Positions 51,682-60,468 of a DNA stretch of 64,000 nucleotides are shown one piece after another (position 1 is the first letter of the stretch; each line of letters opens with the position of its first letter). The position numbers and the translations under genes are program-made. The notes beneath the pieces were generated by a model that saw nothing but the letters and a program-made list of their open reading frames with translations, did no database searches and was not told the DNA's origin. Source of the stretch: Kineococcus mangrovi (GTDB lineage Bacteria > Actinomycetota > Actinomycetes > Actinomycetales > Kineococcaceae); contig NZ_JBGGTQ010000012.1 in the NCBI RefSeq assembly GCF_041320705.1, positions 37,295 through 101,294 on the forward strand, given 5' to 3'.

Positions 51682-51807
51682 GTGAGCGTCGTGCGTCCGT
51701 TCCCGCCTGCCCCGGACCCGCCCCGTCGACCTCACCGACCACGTCGACCTGCGCGGCCACCGTGCCGTCCAGCGGCCGACCCGCCCACCTGGAACGAGGT
51801 CCCGTGA
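51682..51807 (+). CDS. Possible 41-residue leader ORF
   Basis: A GTG at 51682 with a strong GGGGGGAGG upstream opens a 41-codon frame (VSVVRPFPPAPDPPRRPHR). It ends at TGA 51805-51807, overlapping the acyltransferase start GTG (51804) by 4 bases. The product is Pro/Arg-rich and matches nothing I know. It may exist only to couple translation, or not be translated. Confidence 0.35.
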   Translation: MSVVRPFPPAPDPPRRPHRPRRPARPPCRPAADPPTWNEVP

Positions 51808-52973
51808 CCACGCGCACCACCCCGAAGACCCCCGGCCGCCCGGACGTCGGCCGCCGGGCCGACGACCTGCGCCCCCGCGTGCCGGCCGCCTGGTCCGGCG
51901 CCGGGACGCGGGCGCGGACCCTGGCCACGGCCTTCGACCCCCGCCGCAACGCCCTCGACGTCCTGCGCCTGGGTCTGGCGCTGACCGTGGCGCTGGTCCA
52001 CACGATGCTCCTGGGCCTCGGCCACCAGCCCCAGGCCGGTTCCACCGACGTCGGCAGCCTCGCGGTGGACGGCTTCTTCGTCCTCAGCGGTTTCCTCGTC
52101 ACCGCCAGCTTCCTGCGCCTGAGGTCGCTGCGGCGCTACCTGTGGCACCGGGCGCTGCGCATCCTGCCCGGCTTCTACGTCAGCCTGGTCCTGACGGCCG
52201 CGCTCGCGGCCCCGGTGCTCGCGCTCCTGTCGGGCCGGTCCGCGACGTCGGTCTTCTCCGGCCCGGACTCGGCCGTGGACTACGTCGTGGCCAACGGGGC
52301 CCTGCTGATGCGGCAGTTCGAGATCGCCGGGCTCGGTCCCGACCCCTCGGGCACCGTCGTCAACGGCTCCCTGTGGACGCTGTTCTTCGAGGCCGCCTGC
52401 TACGGGATCGTCGCGGCCCTCGGCGTGGTCGGCGTCCTGGCCCGCCGCCGGTGGGTCGTCCTCGTCCTGCTGGGGCTGCTGTGGGCGACGACCGTCTCGG
52501 CGACGGCCGGGTTCAACCCGTTCGGGTCCGAGCTGATGCTGCGGTTCACGTTCATCTTCCTGCTCGGCGCCGCCGGTCACCTGTACGCCGACCGGGTGCC
52601 CCTGTCCCTGCCGCTGGCGGTGGCCTCGGTCGTCCTGGTGGTCGTCGGGTTGCAGCTGCTGCCGGACTACCGGGCCCTGGCCGGCCCCGCCTTCGCCTAC
52701 GCCCTCCTCTACGCCGTGGTGCGCCTGCCGCTGCGGTGGCGGCCCCGGTGGGACCTGTCCTACGGCATCTACGTCTGGCACTGGCCGATCGCCCTGGTCC
52801 TGTCGACGGCCGGGCTCGCGGACGTCGCGGGGGCCGGTTTCGTCCCGGTGTCCCTGGCCTGCGCCGCCGCGGTCGCCGCGCTGTCGTGGAGGTTCGTCGA
52901 GGCCCCGGCGCTGTCCTTCAAGGACGCGGCCTGGGTGACGCGGGGTCGGCGCCGGGCCGGGGTGCGGCCGTAG
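51804..52973 (+). CDS. Acyltransferase family 3 membrane protein (OafA/YrhL-like)
   Basis: A 389-residue integral membrane acyltransferase with about ten membrane segments. The conserved start is RRNALDVLRLGLALTVALVH, with an Arg and His of the family, then VDGFFVLSGFLVTASFLR and YGIYVWHWPIALVLS. It transfers an acetyl or other acyl group to a sugar of an envelope glycan or secondary metabolite. The GTG at 51804 has GAGG 6 bases upstream. The MerR gene follows after 10 bases, with a -10 box inside this gene's stop codon. Confidence 0.92.
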   Translation: MTTRTTPKTPGRPDVGRRADDLRPRVPAAWSGAGTRARTLATAFDPRRNALDVLRLGLALTVALVHTMLLGLGHQPQAGSTDVGSLAVDGFFVLSGFLVTASFLRLRSLRRYLWHRALRILPGFYVSLVLTAALAAPVLALLSGRSATSVFSGPDSAVDYVVANGALLMRQFEIAGLGPDPSGTVVNGSLWTLFFEAACYGIVAALGVVGVLARRRWVVLVLLGLLWATTVSATAGFNPFGSELMLRFTFIFLLGAAGHLYADRVPLSLPLAVASVVLVVVGLQLLPDYRALAGPAFAYALLYAVVRLPLRWRPRWDLSYGIYVWHWPIALVLSTAGLADVAGAGFVPVSLACAAAVAALSWRFVEAPALSFKDAAWVTRGRRRAGVRP

Positions 52974-52983
52974 GGTGAGGCTC

Positions 52984-53400
52984 GTGAGCGCGCTGCGACC
53001 AGGGGAGCCCGGGGAGCTGCCCGCGCCGGACAAGGCCGTGTACCAGGTGGGCGAGGTCGCCGAACGCGTCCGGCTCTCGCACCGGACCGTGCGCTACTAC
53101 GACGACCAGGGCCTGCTGAGCGCGGCCCGCAGCGCGGGCAACTACCGCCTCTACAGCGAGTCCGACATCGAGCGCATGCTGACGATCCGCCGGATGAAGC
53201 CCCTCGGGTTCAGCCTCGACGAGATGCGGCACGTGCTGGGGGTGCTGGACCGCGTCGACCGCGAGAGCGCGCGGGCCCCGGAGCTGGAGCTGGAGCTGCG
53301 CCGCGCCATCGACGACGTCCGCGAGCGCCGCGACGAGCTGGCCGAGAAGGTGGCGGGCGCGGACGACTTCCTCGCCGCCCTGCGCGCCCGCCTGCCCTGA
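52984..53400 (+). CDS. MerR-family regulator
   Basis: A 138-residue MerR-type activator. The winged helix-turn-helix (YQVGEVAERVRLSHRTVRYY, then GNYRLYSESDIERML) is at about residues 20-85 and is followed by a coiled-coil dimer helix. There are no Cys residues for metal binding, so it belongs with the non-metal, small-molecule members. The GTG at 52984 lies 7 bases after TAGGGT (52971-52976), again the leaderless pattern; that box overlaps the acyltransferase stop. Candidate targets are the shared promoter motifs at 51377-51393 and 51631-51647. Confidence 0.9.
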   Translation: MSALRPGEPGELPAPDKAVYQVGEVAERVRLSHRTVRYYDDQGLLSAARSAGNYRLYSESDIERMLTIRRMKPLGFSLDEMRHVLGVLDRVDRESARAPELELELRRAIDDVRERRDELAEKVAGADDFLAALRARLP

Positions 53401-53415
53401 CCCCGGCCGGGCCCG

Positions 53416-55368
53416 TCAGTCGTCCAGGTCCCCGCGCCGGTCCCCGACGGCGGAGCGTTCGCGCAGCGGGCGGGCCTGCGGCAACCGCGTGCCGATGACC
53501 TGGTCGATGACCCGGTGCGCGATGGACTGCGCGTCCAGGCCGGCGTCGCGCAGGATCTGGGCGCGCGAGGCGTGGTCGAGGAACCGGTCGGGCAGCCCGA
53601 GCTCGGTGACCCCGGTGTCGACGTCCGCCGCGCGCAGGTCCTGGCGCAGCCGGGTGCCGATCCCGCCGACGCGCACGCCGTCCTCGATCGTGACGACGAG
53701 GCGGTGCTCTCGGCACAGCTCCACGAGCGAGGACGCGACCGGCACGACCCAGCGCGGGTCGACGACGGTCGCGCCGATGCCCTGCGCGGCGAGCAGCGAG
53801 GCCGTCTCCAGCGCCGTCGTGGCCATCGAGCCGACCGCGACGAGCAGGACGTCGCGGGAACCGTCCGGGGCCTCGGCGAGCACGTCGACCCCGTCGGGGA
53901 GGCGGAACAACCGCGGCACGTCCGGGCCGACCGCGCCCTTGGGGTAGCGCAGGACGGTCGGGGCGTCCTCGACCGCGATCGCCTCGGCCAGCTCCTCGCG
54001 CAGCGTCGCGCCGTCGCGGGGGGCGGCGATGCGGATGCCCGGGACCACCTGCAGCAGGGCGAGGTCCCACATGCCGTGGTGGCTGGGGCCGTCCGGTCCG
54101 GTCACCCCGGACCGGTCGAGCACGAACGTCACCCCCGCCCGGTGCAGGGCCACGTCCATGAGGACCTGGTCGAACGCGCGGTTGACGAACGTGGCGTAGA
54201 GCGCGACGACGGGGTGCAGGCCCCCGTAGGCCAGACCGGCGGCCGTGGTGACGGCGTGCTGCTCGGCGATCCCGACGTCGAACACGCGCTCGGGGTGGCG
54301 TTCGGCGAACGTGTGCAACCCGGTGGGGCGCAGCATGGCCGCGGTGATCGCGACGATCCGGGGGTCCTGCTCGCCCAGGTCGGCGAGCTCGCGGGAGAAC
54401 ACCGACGTCCAGGAGGTCCCGCCGGCGACCTCGAGGGACTCGCCGGTCGTGGGGTCGATCCTGCCGACGGCGTGGAACTGGTCGGCCTGGTCGCGCAGGG
54501 CCGGTTCGAACCCGTGGCCCTTCTCCGTGATGGCGTGGACGATGACCGGTGTCCCGTAGTCGCGCGCCTGCCGCAGCGCCTGCTCCAGCGCCTCCTGGTC
54601 GTGGCCGTCGACCGGGCCGACGTACTTGACGTCCAGGTTGGAGTACAGCGCCTCGTTGCCGGTGAACCGGGCGAGGAAACCGCGCGTCCCGCCGCGCACC
54701 CCGCGGTAGAACGCCCGTCCGGGCGAGCCGAAGCGGTCGGCCGCGGCCTGGCTCTTCTCGTGCAGCCGGCGGTACTCGCTGCGGGTGCGGACCGTGCTGA
54801 GGAACCGCGCCATCCCGCCGATCGTGGCGCCGTAGGACCGTCCGTTGTCGTTGACGACGATCACCAGGCGGCGGTCGTTGTCGTGGGACACGTTGTTGAG
54901 CGCCTCCCACGTCATCCCGCCGGTGAGCGCACCGTCGCCGACGACCGCGACGACCGTGCGGTCGGTCTGGCCGGACAGCTCGAAGGCGCGGGAGATGCCG
55001 TCGGCCCACGACAGCGACGCCGAGGCGTGGGAGGACTCGACGATGTCGTGCTCGGACTCGCTGCGCTGCGGGTAGCCCGCCAGGCCCCCGCGCTCGCGCA
55101 GGTGCGAGAAGTCCTGGCGCCCGGTGAGCAGCTTGTGCACGTACGACTGGTGGCCCGTGTCGAAGATGATCGGGTCCTTGGGGGAGTCGAAGACGCGGTG
55201 CAGGGCCAGCGTCAGCTCCACCACCCCCAGGTTCGGCCCCAGGTGACCGCCGGTCTTGGCGACGGACGCGACGAGGAAGCGACGGATCTCGGCCGCCAGC
55301 TCGTCCAGTTGCGCCGGGGTCAGGTCGTCGAGGTCTCGGGGAGACCGGATCGATCCGAGCAGGTCCAC
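53416..55368 (-). CDS. dxs: 1-deoxy-D-xylulose-5-phosphate synthase
   Basis: A 650-residue thiamine-diphosphate enzyme that condenses pyruvate and glyceraldehyde 3-phosphate in the first step of the MEP isoprenoid pathway. Visible motifs are HLGPNLGVVELTLALH near residue 41, the cofactor motif VVGDGALTGGMTWEALNN, the transketolase-like active-site region VLDRSGVTGPDGPSHHGM and the C-terminal transketolase domain. Length is as usual for the family (620-650). The GTG start at 55368 has GAGGAG 6 bases upstream. It is monocistronic and convergent with the MerR gene. No other MEP genes are in the window. Confidence 0.96.
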   Translation of the reverse strand: MDLLGSIRSPRDLDDLTPAQLDELAAEIRRFLVASVAKTGGHLGPNLGVVELTLALHRVFDSPKDPIIFDTGHQSYVHKLLTGRQDFSHLRERGGLAGYPQRSESEHDIVESSHASASLSWADGISRAFELSGQTDRTVVAVVGDGALTGGMTWEALNNVSHDNDRRLVIVVNDNGRSYGATIGGMARFLSTVRTRSEYRRLHEKSQAAADRFGSPGRAFYRGVRGGTRGFLARFTGNEALYSNLDVKYVGPVDGHDQEALEQALRQARDYGTPVIVHAITEKGHGFEPALRDQADQFHAVGRIDPTTGESLEVAGGTSWTSVFSRELADLGEQDPRIVAITAAMLRPTGLHTFAERHPERVFDVGIAEQHAVTTAAGLAYGGLHPVVALYATFVNRAFDQVLMDVALHRAGVTFVLDRSGVTGPDGPSHHGMWDLALLQVVPGIRIAAPRDGATLREELAEAIAVEDAPTVLRYPKGAVGPDVPRLFRLPDGVDVLAEAPDGSRDVLLVAVGSMATTALETASLLAAQGIGATVVDPRWVVPVASSLVELCREHRLVVTIEDGVRVGGIGTRLRQDLRAADVDTGVTELGLPDRFLDHASRAQILRDAGLDAQSIAHRVIDQVIGTRLPQARPLRERSAVGDRRGDLDD

Positions 55369-55390
55369 AGGTGCTCCTCTCGTCTGCGCA

Positions 55391-55408
55391 GGCAGCTTAG
55401 GCAGCTTA
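55391..55408 (-). promoter_or_regulatory. Duplicated -10-like element before dxs
   Basis: GGCAGCTTA occurs twice in a row. On the minus strand this gives TAAGCT twice, 9 bases apart, 26-40 bases before the dxs start. Two alternative transcription starts are possible. Confidence 0.4.
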
Positions 55409-55453
55409 GGCGGCTGCGAACGCCTCGCCAGTCCGTGCCGGCCCGCGGATCCC

Positions 55454-56827
55454 TCAGGCCGTGGGGGAGCGGGGGTGGGCCAGCGTGCTCTCGACCTGCC
55501 CCGAGGCCTTCCGCAGCCGTTCCAGGTCCAGCTCGTGCAGGTCGGCCTGCGCCACGGCCGCGCGCAGCCGGCCGAGCTGGGTGCGGACGGCGGTGCGCAC
55601 CTCGGCCCGGGACGTGGACCAGGCGACCTCCTCCAGCATCTGCGCGACGCGGAGCAGGACCGCGGGGTCGGTCCCGTACCGCACCGGCTGCGCCACGGCC
55701 AGGTCCAGCAGCTCCGGCATCCCCGGCCGGCGCACGACCAGCCGCAGCGTGCCGTCCTCGTCGCGGGCGACCTGGTCGCCCAGGGGGCGGTCGGCCACCG
55801 CGCACAGGAACGCCGAGGTGTGGCCGATGGCGCGCACCGCCGTCGTGGGGTCGTTGATCCCCGGGGACAGCGCCTTGTCGGCCACGTCGACGAGCTGGCG
55901 CAGCCCGAAGGCCAGGTCCTGCGCCTGGGTGGGTTCCGGCCCGATGTCCACGGCCTCGTCCAGGCCCTCCTGGACCCGGCGGTGCACCTCCGCGTCCAGG
56001 GGCCTGCCCCCGCTGGACCAGCACCAGCCGATCGGGGTGCCGCGCACCACCGAACCGCCCGGGGCGCGGTCGACCACGACCACCACGTCCGCGTCCTGCG
56101 CGAGCTCCAGCAGGGGGCCCTCGTCGACGAGGCAGAGGAACCCCGACCCCGCCGCCACGAGCTGGGCGGCCCCGCCGGGGACGGTGACCGGCGTGCCCCG
56201 CTCCGCGGTCACCGTCCCGTCCGTCGGGTACAGCAGGTCGGCGGTGCGGCAGGCTTCGACCTGCACCCGCTCGAGCACCGTCTCCACGCGGATCTCCCGC
56301 GCCAGGTGGGCCAGGAACAGCACGAGGCAGACCACGCTGACCACCGCCAGCAGGAACGCCACCGTCACCGAGATGCGCGGCACCACGGCCGACACGACCG
56401 CCCCGCCGTCGTCGTCGCTCGGGCTGCGGACGGTCCGCAGCACCGTCAGCGCGTAGGTGAACGTCGACAGGAAGACCGCCAGCGTGACGTGCACGAAGCG
56501 GTCCTGGGTGAACGTGCGCAGCAGCCGCGGCGAGAACTGGCTGCTCGCCAGCTGCAACGTGACGACGGTCAGGGAGAAGGTGAGGGACGTCACCGTGATG
56601 AGGGAGCTGGCCACCGCGTCCAGGACGGTCCGCGCGGCGCCGGCGCCGCCGCCGAAGACGAGGTTGCGCACGCTGTCCGGCAACTTCTCGTCGACGGCCC
56701 CGTCCAGCAGGGGCAGCAGGACGCCCGCGATGACGGCCAGGGTGACCCCGATGACGGGCAGGGGCCACAGGCGGGTGCGGACCGCCTCCTGCAGGGCTGC
56801 GAAGCGGACGCCGACGTGGTGGGGCAC
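55454..56827 (-). CDS. DUF2254-family membrane protein
   Basis: A 457-residue membrane protein. Four membrane segments lie in residues 15-200 (PLPVIGVTLAVIAGVLLPLL, SLTFSLTVVTLQLASSQFSP, LAVFLSTFTYALTVLR, VAFLLAVVSVVCLVLFLAHL). A large soluble domain follows, including KALSPGINDPTTAVRAI, the hallmark of DUF2254 proteins. Function is unknown; a role in ion homeostasis or as a channel has been guessed for the family. The GTG at 56827 has only a weak GAGAG upstream and is chosen from the expected N-terminus. Confidence 0.87.
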   Translation of the reverse strand: MPHHVGVRFAALQEAVRTRLWPLPVIGVTLAVIAGVLLPLLDGAVDEKLPDSVRNLVFGGGAGAARTVLDAVASSLITVTSLTFSLTVVTLQLASSQFSPRLLRTFTQDRFVHVTLAVFLSTFTYALTVLRTVRSPSDDDGGAVVSAVVPRISVTVAFLLAVVSVVCLVLFLAHLAREIRVETVLERVQVEACRTADLLYPTDGTVTAERGTPVTVPGGAAQLVAAGSGFLCLVDEGPLLELAQDADVVVVVDRAPGGSVVRGTPIGWCWSSGGRPLDAEVHRRVQEGLDEAVDIGPEPTQAQDLAFGLRQLVDVADKALSPGINDPTTAVRAIGHTSAFLCAVADRPLGDQVARDEDGTLRLVVRRPGMPELLDLAVAQPVRYGTDPAVLLRVAQMLEEVAWSTSRAEVRTAVRTQLGRLRAAVAQADLHELDLERLRKASGQVESTLAHPRSPTA

Positions 56828-56897
56828 CGTCGAACTCTCGCAGCACCTCGGGGCCCCCACCCGTCCGGAGGCGGGCCGGGCGAGAGCGCGGTCGCCG

Positions 56898-59075
56898 TCA
56901 GAGCGAGAGCGAGGGGTGCAGCTTCGCGACCGTCCAGGTGCGGCGGCGGTGGCAGGCGAGCACGGTGAGGCCCATCGCCAGCACCCCGAAGGCGGCCAGG
57001 ACGCCCGCGTCGAGCAGGACGGGACCCGCGGCGGCACCGGCGACGAGGTGGCGCAGGCCGTCGGCCGCGTAGGACATCGGCAGGAACGGGTGGATGGCCT
57101 CGAAGAACGCCGGGGACGTGCCCACGGGGTAGGTGCCCCCGGCCGACGTGAGCTGCAGGACGAGCAGGACGAGGGCCACGAGGCGGCCCACCCCGCCCAG
57201 CAGGGCGTTCAGGCTCTGGTGGATCGCGGTGAACACCACGGCGACGAGGGCCGCGAAGGCCACGGTCGCGACGGGGTGCGGGGAGGCGATCCCGACGGCC
57301 AGCAGCAGCACGAGCCACAGCACGACGGCCTGCGCCACCCCCAGCAGGGCGCCCGGCACCCAGCCGGCGACGGCGGCGCGGTAGGACGAGGCCGTCGAGG
57401 CCAGCGCCCGCGGGGACACGGCCCGCAGCACCATGTACGTCACCATCCCGCCCACCCACAGCGCGACCGGCACGAACAGCGGCGCCAGGCCGTCGCTGTA
57501 GCGGGACACGGCGTGGTCCTTGACGCGGTCGGCGGCCACGGGGGCCGCGACGACGCCGGCCCGGTCGGCGGCCGCGTCGCCGGAGTAGACCGGCACCTCC
57601 CCCTGGCCGTCGGCGAGCCGGCCCTGCAGCGAGCCGGCGCCCTCGGCGAGCTGCCGGGTGCCGTCGGCGAGCCGGCCGGCCCCGTCCCTGGCCCGGGTCG
57701 TGCCGTTGAACAGGGCGGTGGCGCCGTCGTCGACGCGGGCGGCGCCGGCCGAGAGCGCGGTGGCGCCGTCGGCGGCGCTGCGGGCACCGGTGGCGAGCCG
57801 GCGGGTGCCCGCAGCGAGGGCGTCGGCCCCGTCGGCGGCCTGCGCCACCCCCTGCTGCAGCGCCGGGGCCGCCGCGGCGAGCTGCCCGGCGCCGGTGGAG
57901 ACGGCGGACGCGCCGTCGGACAGCTGCCGCGCGCCGGTGGTGAGCGCGTTGACCTGCGTCCGCACCTGCCGGCCGATCCCGGTCACGGACCCGTCGGCGA
58001 GCGCCTGCTGGGCCTGTTCGAGGCTGCGGACGGTGGCGGCGAGGTTCTCGTCCTCGGGGTTCGCGGCGGACAGCTGCCGGGCCTGGACGAGCAGCTGGTC
58101 CACGAGCGGGGACAGCTTCCCGGCCTCCTCCAGCGCGGGCAGCGCGCGGTCGGCCGCGGCGGCCACGGCGTCGGCCCCGTCGGCGACCCGTCCCGCGCCG
58201 GCGGCCACCCGGGAGGCGCCGTCGGACAGCTGCGCGGTCTGGGCGGGCAGGTCCCGCGTCGCCGTGCGGAGCCGGTCGAGGCCGGTGGCGAGCTGCCCGG
58301 CGCCGCCGGCGGCACCGTCGGCGCCGGTGGCGACCTGGGCGGTCCCGTCGGCGAGCTGGGCGGACCCGCTGCGCAGCTGCCCGGTGCCGTCGACGAGCTG
58401 GGCGGCGCCGGCGTCGAGGTCGCCGAGGCCGACGACGAGCGCGCCGGCGCCCTCGTCGGCCTGCCGGGCGCCGTCGGCGAGCTGGCCGGCCCCGTCGGCC
58501 GCCCGGCCGAGGGAGTCGTGGATCGAGGAGAACGCGACGTAGACGTTCTCGAGGTAGTCCGTCGTGGCGCCGGTGGCGACCTTCGCGCGGATCGTCGTGG
58601 CGATGGTGTTCGTGACCTGGCCGAGGATGTAGTTCTCGGCGTCGTCGGTCGTGACGGACAACCTCCCCTGCTGCGGGTCCGCGCCGCCGGTGGAGGCCAG
58701 GGCGGCGGAGAACCCGGACGGGATGCGCAGCACGGCCGCGTAGTCGCCGTCGCGCAGGCCCTGCGCGGCCTGCGCCTCGGTGGCGGTGCGCCAGTGGAAC
58801 CCGGCGGCGGCGTCGGGGCCGGTGAGCTCGTCGACGAGTCCCTGCCCGGCGTCGACGGTGCGCGGGGACCCGTCGAGGCCGGTGACGGTCGCGGGGACGT
58901 CGGAGTTCACGACGGCGGCCTGCAGGTTCGACAGCCGGCCCACGGGGTCGGTGTTCGACCACAGGTACAGCCCGCCGTAGATCAGCGGGACGAGCACGAC
59001 CGCGACGAGCGCGAGCCTGGTGATGGTGGCCCGCCGGAACCGGGCGAGTTCGAGGCCGGGGAGGGTGAGCTTCAC
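56898..59075 (-). CDS. YhgE/Pip-type membrane protein (ABC-2-like)
   Basis: A 725-residue protein. One membrane span at residues 20-40 is followed by an outer domain (NTDPVGRLSNLQAAVVNSD). Next comes a long helical region of many GA-x-LADGA-like 7- to 11-residue repeats (about 190-500). The C-terminal part has six membrane segments of ABC-2 permease type. This is the standard design of YhgE/Pip proteins, related to the phage-infection protein and to type VII secretion-like EsaA. The GTG start overlaps the ATPase gene's stop (GTGA). With the ATPase and TetR it forms an overlapping operon, probably an exporter of unknown substrate. Confidence 0.9.
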   Translation of the reverse strand: MKLTLPGLELARFRRATITRLALVAVVLVPLIYGGLYLWSNTDPVGRLSNLQAAVVNSDVPATVTGLDGSPRTVDAGQGLVDELTGPDAAAGFHWRTATEAQAAQGLRDGDYAAVLRIPSGFSAALASTGGADPQQGRLSVTTDDAENYILGQVTNTIATTIRAKVATGATTDYLENVYVAFSSIHDSLGRAADGAGQLADGARQADEGAGALVVGLGDLDAGAAQLVDGTGQLRSGSAQLADGTAQVATGADGAAGGAGQLATGLDRLRTATRDLPAQTAQLSDGASRVAAGAGRVADGADAVAAAADRALPALEEAGKLSPLVDQLLVQARQLSAANPEDENLAATVRSLEQAQQALADGSVTGIGRQVRTQVNALTTGARQLSDGASAVSTGAGQLAAAAPALQQGVAQAADGADALAAGTRRLATGARSAADGATALSAGAARVDDGATALFNGTTRARDGAGRLADGTRQLAEGAGSLQGRLADGQGEVPVYSGDAAADRAGVVAAPVAADRVKDHAVSRYSDGLAPLFVPVALWVGGMVTYMVLRAVSPRALASTASSYRAAVAGWVPGALLGVAQAVVLWLVLLLAVGIASPHPVATVAFAALVAVVFTAIHQSLNALLGGVGRLVALVLLVLQLTSAGGTYPVGTSPAFFEAIHPFLPMSYAADGLRHLVAGAAAGPVLLDAGVLAAFGVLAMGLTVLACHRRRTWTVAKLHPSLSL

Positions 59076-59794
59076 TGTTCGTCCTGGAGGTCGAGGAGGG
59101 TGCGGCCGTCGTCGGTGCGCCACGGGATGTCGGAGCTGTCGGAGCAGCCGGCGAGGACGGTCAGGCCCGTCTCCTGCAGGCTCGCCAGCCAGGCCCAGGC
59201 GCGGCGGCGGTCCTGGCTGCGGCGCAACGAGTCCACGTCGTCGACGACGAGGACGTCGGGGCGGCCCACGAGCGCGAGCACGACGCCGAGCGTCAGGCGT
59301 TCCAGGGGTTGCAGGTCGCTGACGAACTCCCGCCCCCGCAGCGGCGGGTCCGCCCCGGCGCCGGTGCGGGGGAGGGCGTCGCGCACCCGCTCCAGCTGGT
59401 CGGCGACCTCGCGGCGGGAGACCCACGGCCGGTGCCAGGGCCGGTGCAGGACGAGGCGCTCGGCGACGTGCTGCTCGACGGTGAGGGCGTCGTCGAGCTC
59501 GTTGACGCCGCGGACCTCGGCCAGGGCCACCCGGCGACGGACGGCCGCGGCCTTCTCCGGGAGGGGTTCGCCGAGGACGGTCAGGGTGCCGCCGGTGGGT
59601 CTCATCCGCCCGGCCAGCGTGAGCAGCAGGGACGTCTTGCCCGAGGAGGCGGGCCCGCGGACGACGAGGGCGGCTCCGGCGGGCACGTCGAGGTCGAGGC
59701 CGGAGAACACGGTGCGGCCGCCGGCGCACAGCTCCAGCCCCTGCGCCCGCACGACGGGGACCGGCTGGACGTCGTCCACCTCGGCGGGGCTCAC
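59072..59794 (-). CDS. ABC transporter ATP-binding protein with altered motifs
   Basis: A 240-residue ATPase. Walker A is GPASSGKTS and intact. The signature motif is replaced by DLQPLERLTLG instead of LSGGQ, and Walker B is VLVVDDVDS, with Asp where the catalytic Glu normally stands. ATP binding is likely; hydrolysis may be slow or need a partner. These changes are shared, as far as I recall, by some ATPases paired with YhgE/Pip proteins. The GTG at 59794 overlaps the TetR stop and the TGA overlaps the next start, so all three genes are translationally coupled. Confidence 0.85.
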   Translation of the reverse strand: MSPAEVDDVQPVPVVRAQGLELCAGGRTVFSGLDLDVPAGAALVVRGPASSGKTSLLLTLAGRMRPTGGTLTVLGEPLPEKAAAVRRRVALAEVRGVNELDDALTVEQHVAERLVLHRPWHRPWVSRREVADQLERVRDALPRTGAGADPPLRGREFVSDLQPLERLTLGVVLALVGRPDVLVVDDVDSLRRSQDRRRAWAWLASLQETGLTVLAGCSDSSDIPWRTDDGRTLLDLQDEQ

Positions 59795-60402
59795 CGGGGC
59801 ACCTCCTCGGTGAACGTGGCGAGCGCGACGCCCAGCAGCCGGGGGCCGACCCCGGCCGGTTCGCCGAGCAGGTGCGAGGCCACCAGGCCCTCGTGCGCGG
59901 TGACCAGGGCGCGGACGAGGTCGTCGGCCGGGACGGTCGGGCGGCGGCCGATGCGGTGCAGGGCCTCGACGAGGACGGGGGCCAGCCGGGCGCGCAGCTC
60001 GGAGCGCTGCCGCGTCAGCGCCGCGGCGGCCTCGGTGCTGCGCAGGGCCTGGGCCGTGAACTCGGTGCGCACCGCGTGCCACTGCCGGTCCAGGGGCAGG
60101 ACCTCCAGGACGTGCCCCACGAGCTGGTCGAGGTCGGTGCCGGGCAGGCCACCCGCGAGCCGCTGCTCGACGCGCTCGACGAGGGCGCCGGCCTGGTCGG
60201 CGTAGAGGGCGGCGACGACGTCGTCCATCGTCGCGAAGTTGGAGTAGAAGGCGCCCCGGGTGTACCCGGCGCGTTCGCAGACGTTCTCGACGCTGCTGCG
60301 GGCCAGCCCCTGCTCGCCGAGCACCTCGAGCGCGGCGGCCAGCAGGCGGGCGCGGGTCTGCTCGCGGCGCCGGGTGGTGCGCGCGTCGGTCGTAGTGGTC
60401 AC
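59791..60402 (-). CDS. TetR-family regulator of the YhgE-ABC operon
   Basis: A 203-residue TetR-type repressor. The DNA-binding domain contains QTRARLLAAALEVLGEQG and RAGYTRGAFYSNFATMDD. The GTG at 60402 follows TACCCT (60414-60409) by 6 bases, with TTGATG 18 bases further up, so the message is probably leaderless. First gene of the overlapping three-gene operon and so likely autoregulated. Two palindromic sites (60422-60436 and 60454-60468) cover or flank its promoter. The inducer is unknown, perhaps a substrate of the exporter. Confidence 0.9.
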   Translation of the reverse strand: MTTTTDARTTRRREQTRARLLAAALEVLGEQGLARSSVENVCERAGYTRGAFYSNFATMDDVVAALYADQAGALVERVEQRLAGGLPGTDLDQLVGHVLEVLPLDRQWHAVRTEFTAQALRSTEAAAALTRQRSELRARLAPVLVEALHRIGRRPTVPADDLVRALVTAHEGLVASHLLGEPAGVGPRLLGVALATFTEEVPR

Positions 60403-60408
60403 ACCACC

Positions 60409-60438
60409 AGGGTAAGCACTCGATACATAATGCATCAA
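60409..60438 (-). promoter_or_regulatory. Promoter of the TetR-ABC-YhgE operon
   Basis: Minus strand: TTGATG (60438-60433), 18 bases, TACCCT (60414-60409), then 6 bases to the GTG start. Confidence 0.5.
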
Positions 60439-60468
60439 GTGCACCTCGTATCGGATGCGGACCGCATC
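60422..60468. promoter_or_regulatory. Two TetR-type operators
   Basis: GATGCGG-A-CCGCATC (60454-60468) is a perfect 15-bp palindrome. GATACAT-A-ATGCATC (60422-60436) is the same type with one mismatched pair. Both keep the outer GAT/ATC and a central A, and they lie 32 bases apart. The second overlaps the -35 of the tetR promoter. Confidence 0.6.

Larger units (their letters stand above)
51302..51803. other. 502-base divergent control region (SulP / acyltransferase-MerR)
   Basis: It holds two similar promoter motifs in opposite orientation (51377-51393 and 51631-51647), an inverted repeat CGTCAC-AAGCC-GTGACG (51435-51451) and a possible 41-codon ORF at 51682-51807. I see nothing else in it; the middle (51455-51600) is GC-rich without clear signals. 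Confidence 0.55.

Noticed and set aside
57640..58540. Dense internal repeats suggesting a repeat element
   Set aside because: They are diverged coding repeats of the helical region typical of YhgE/Pip proteins, not a DNA repeat.
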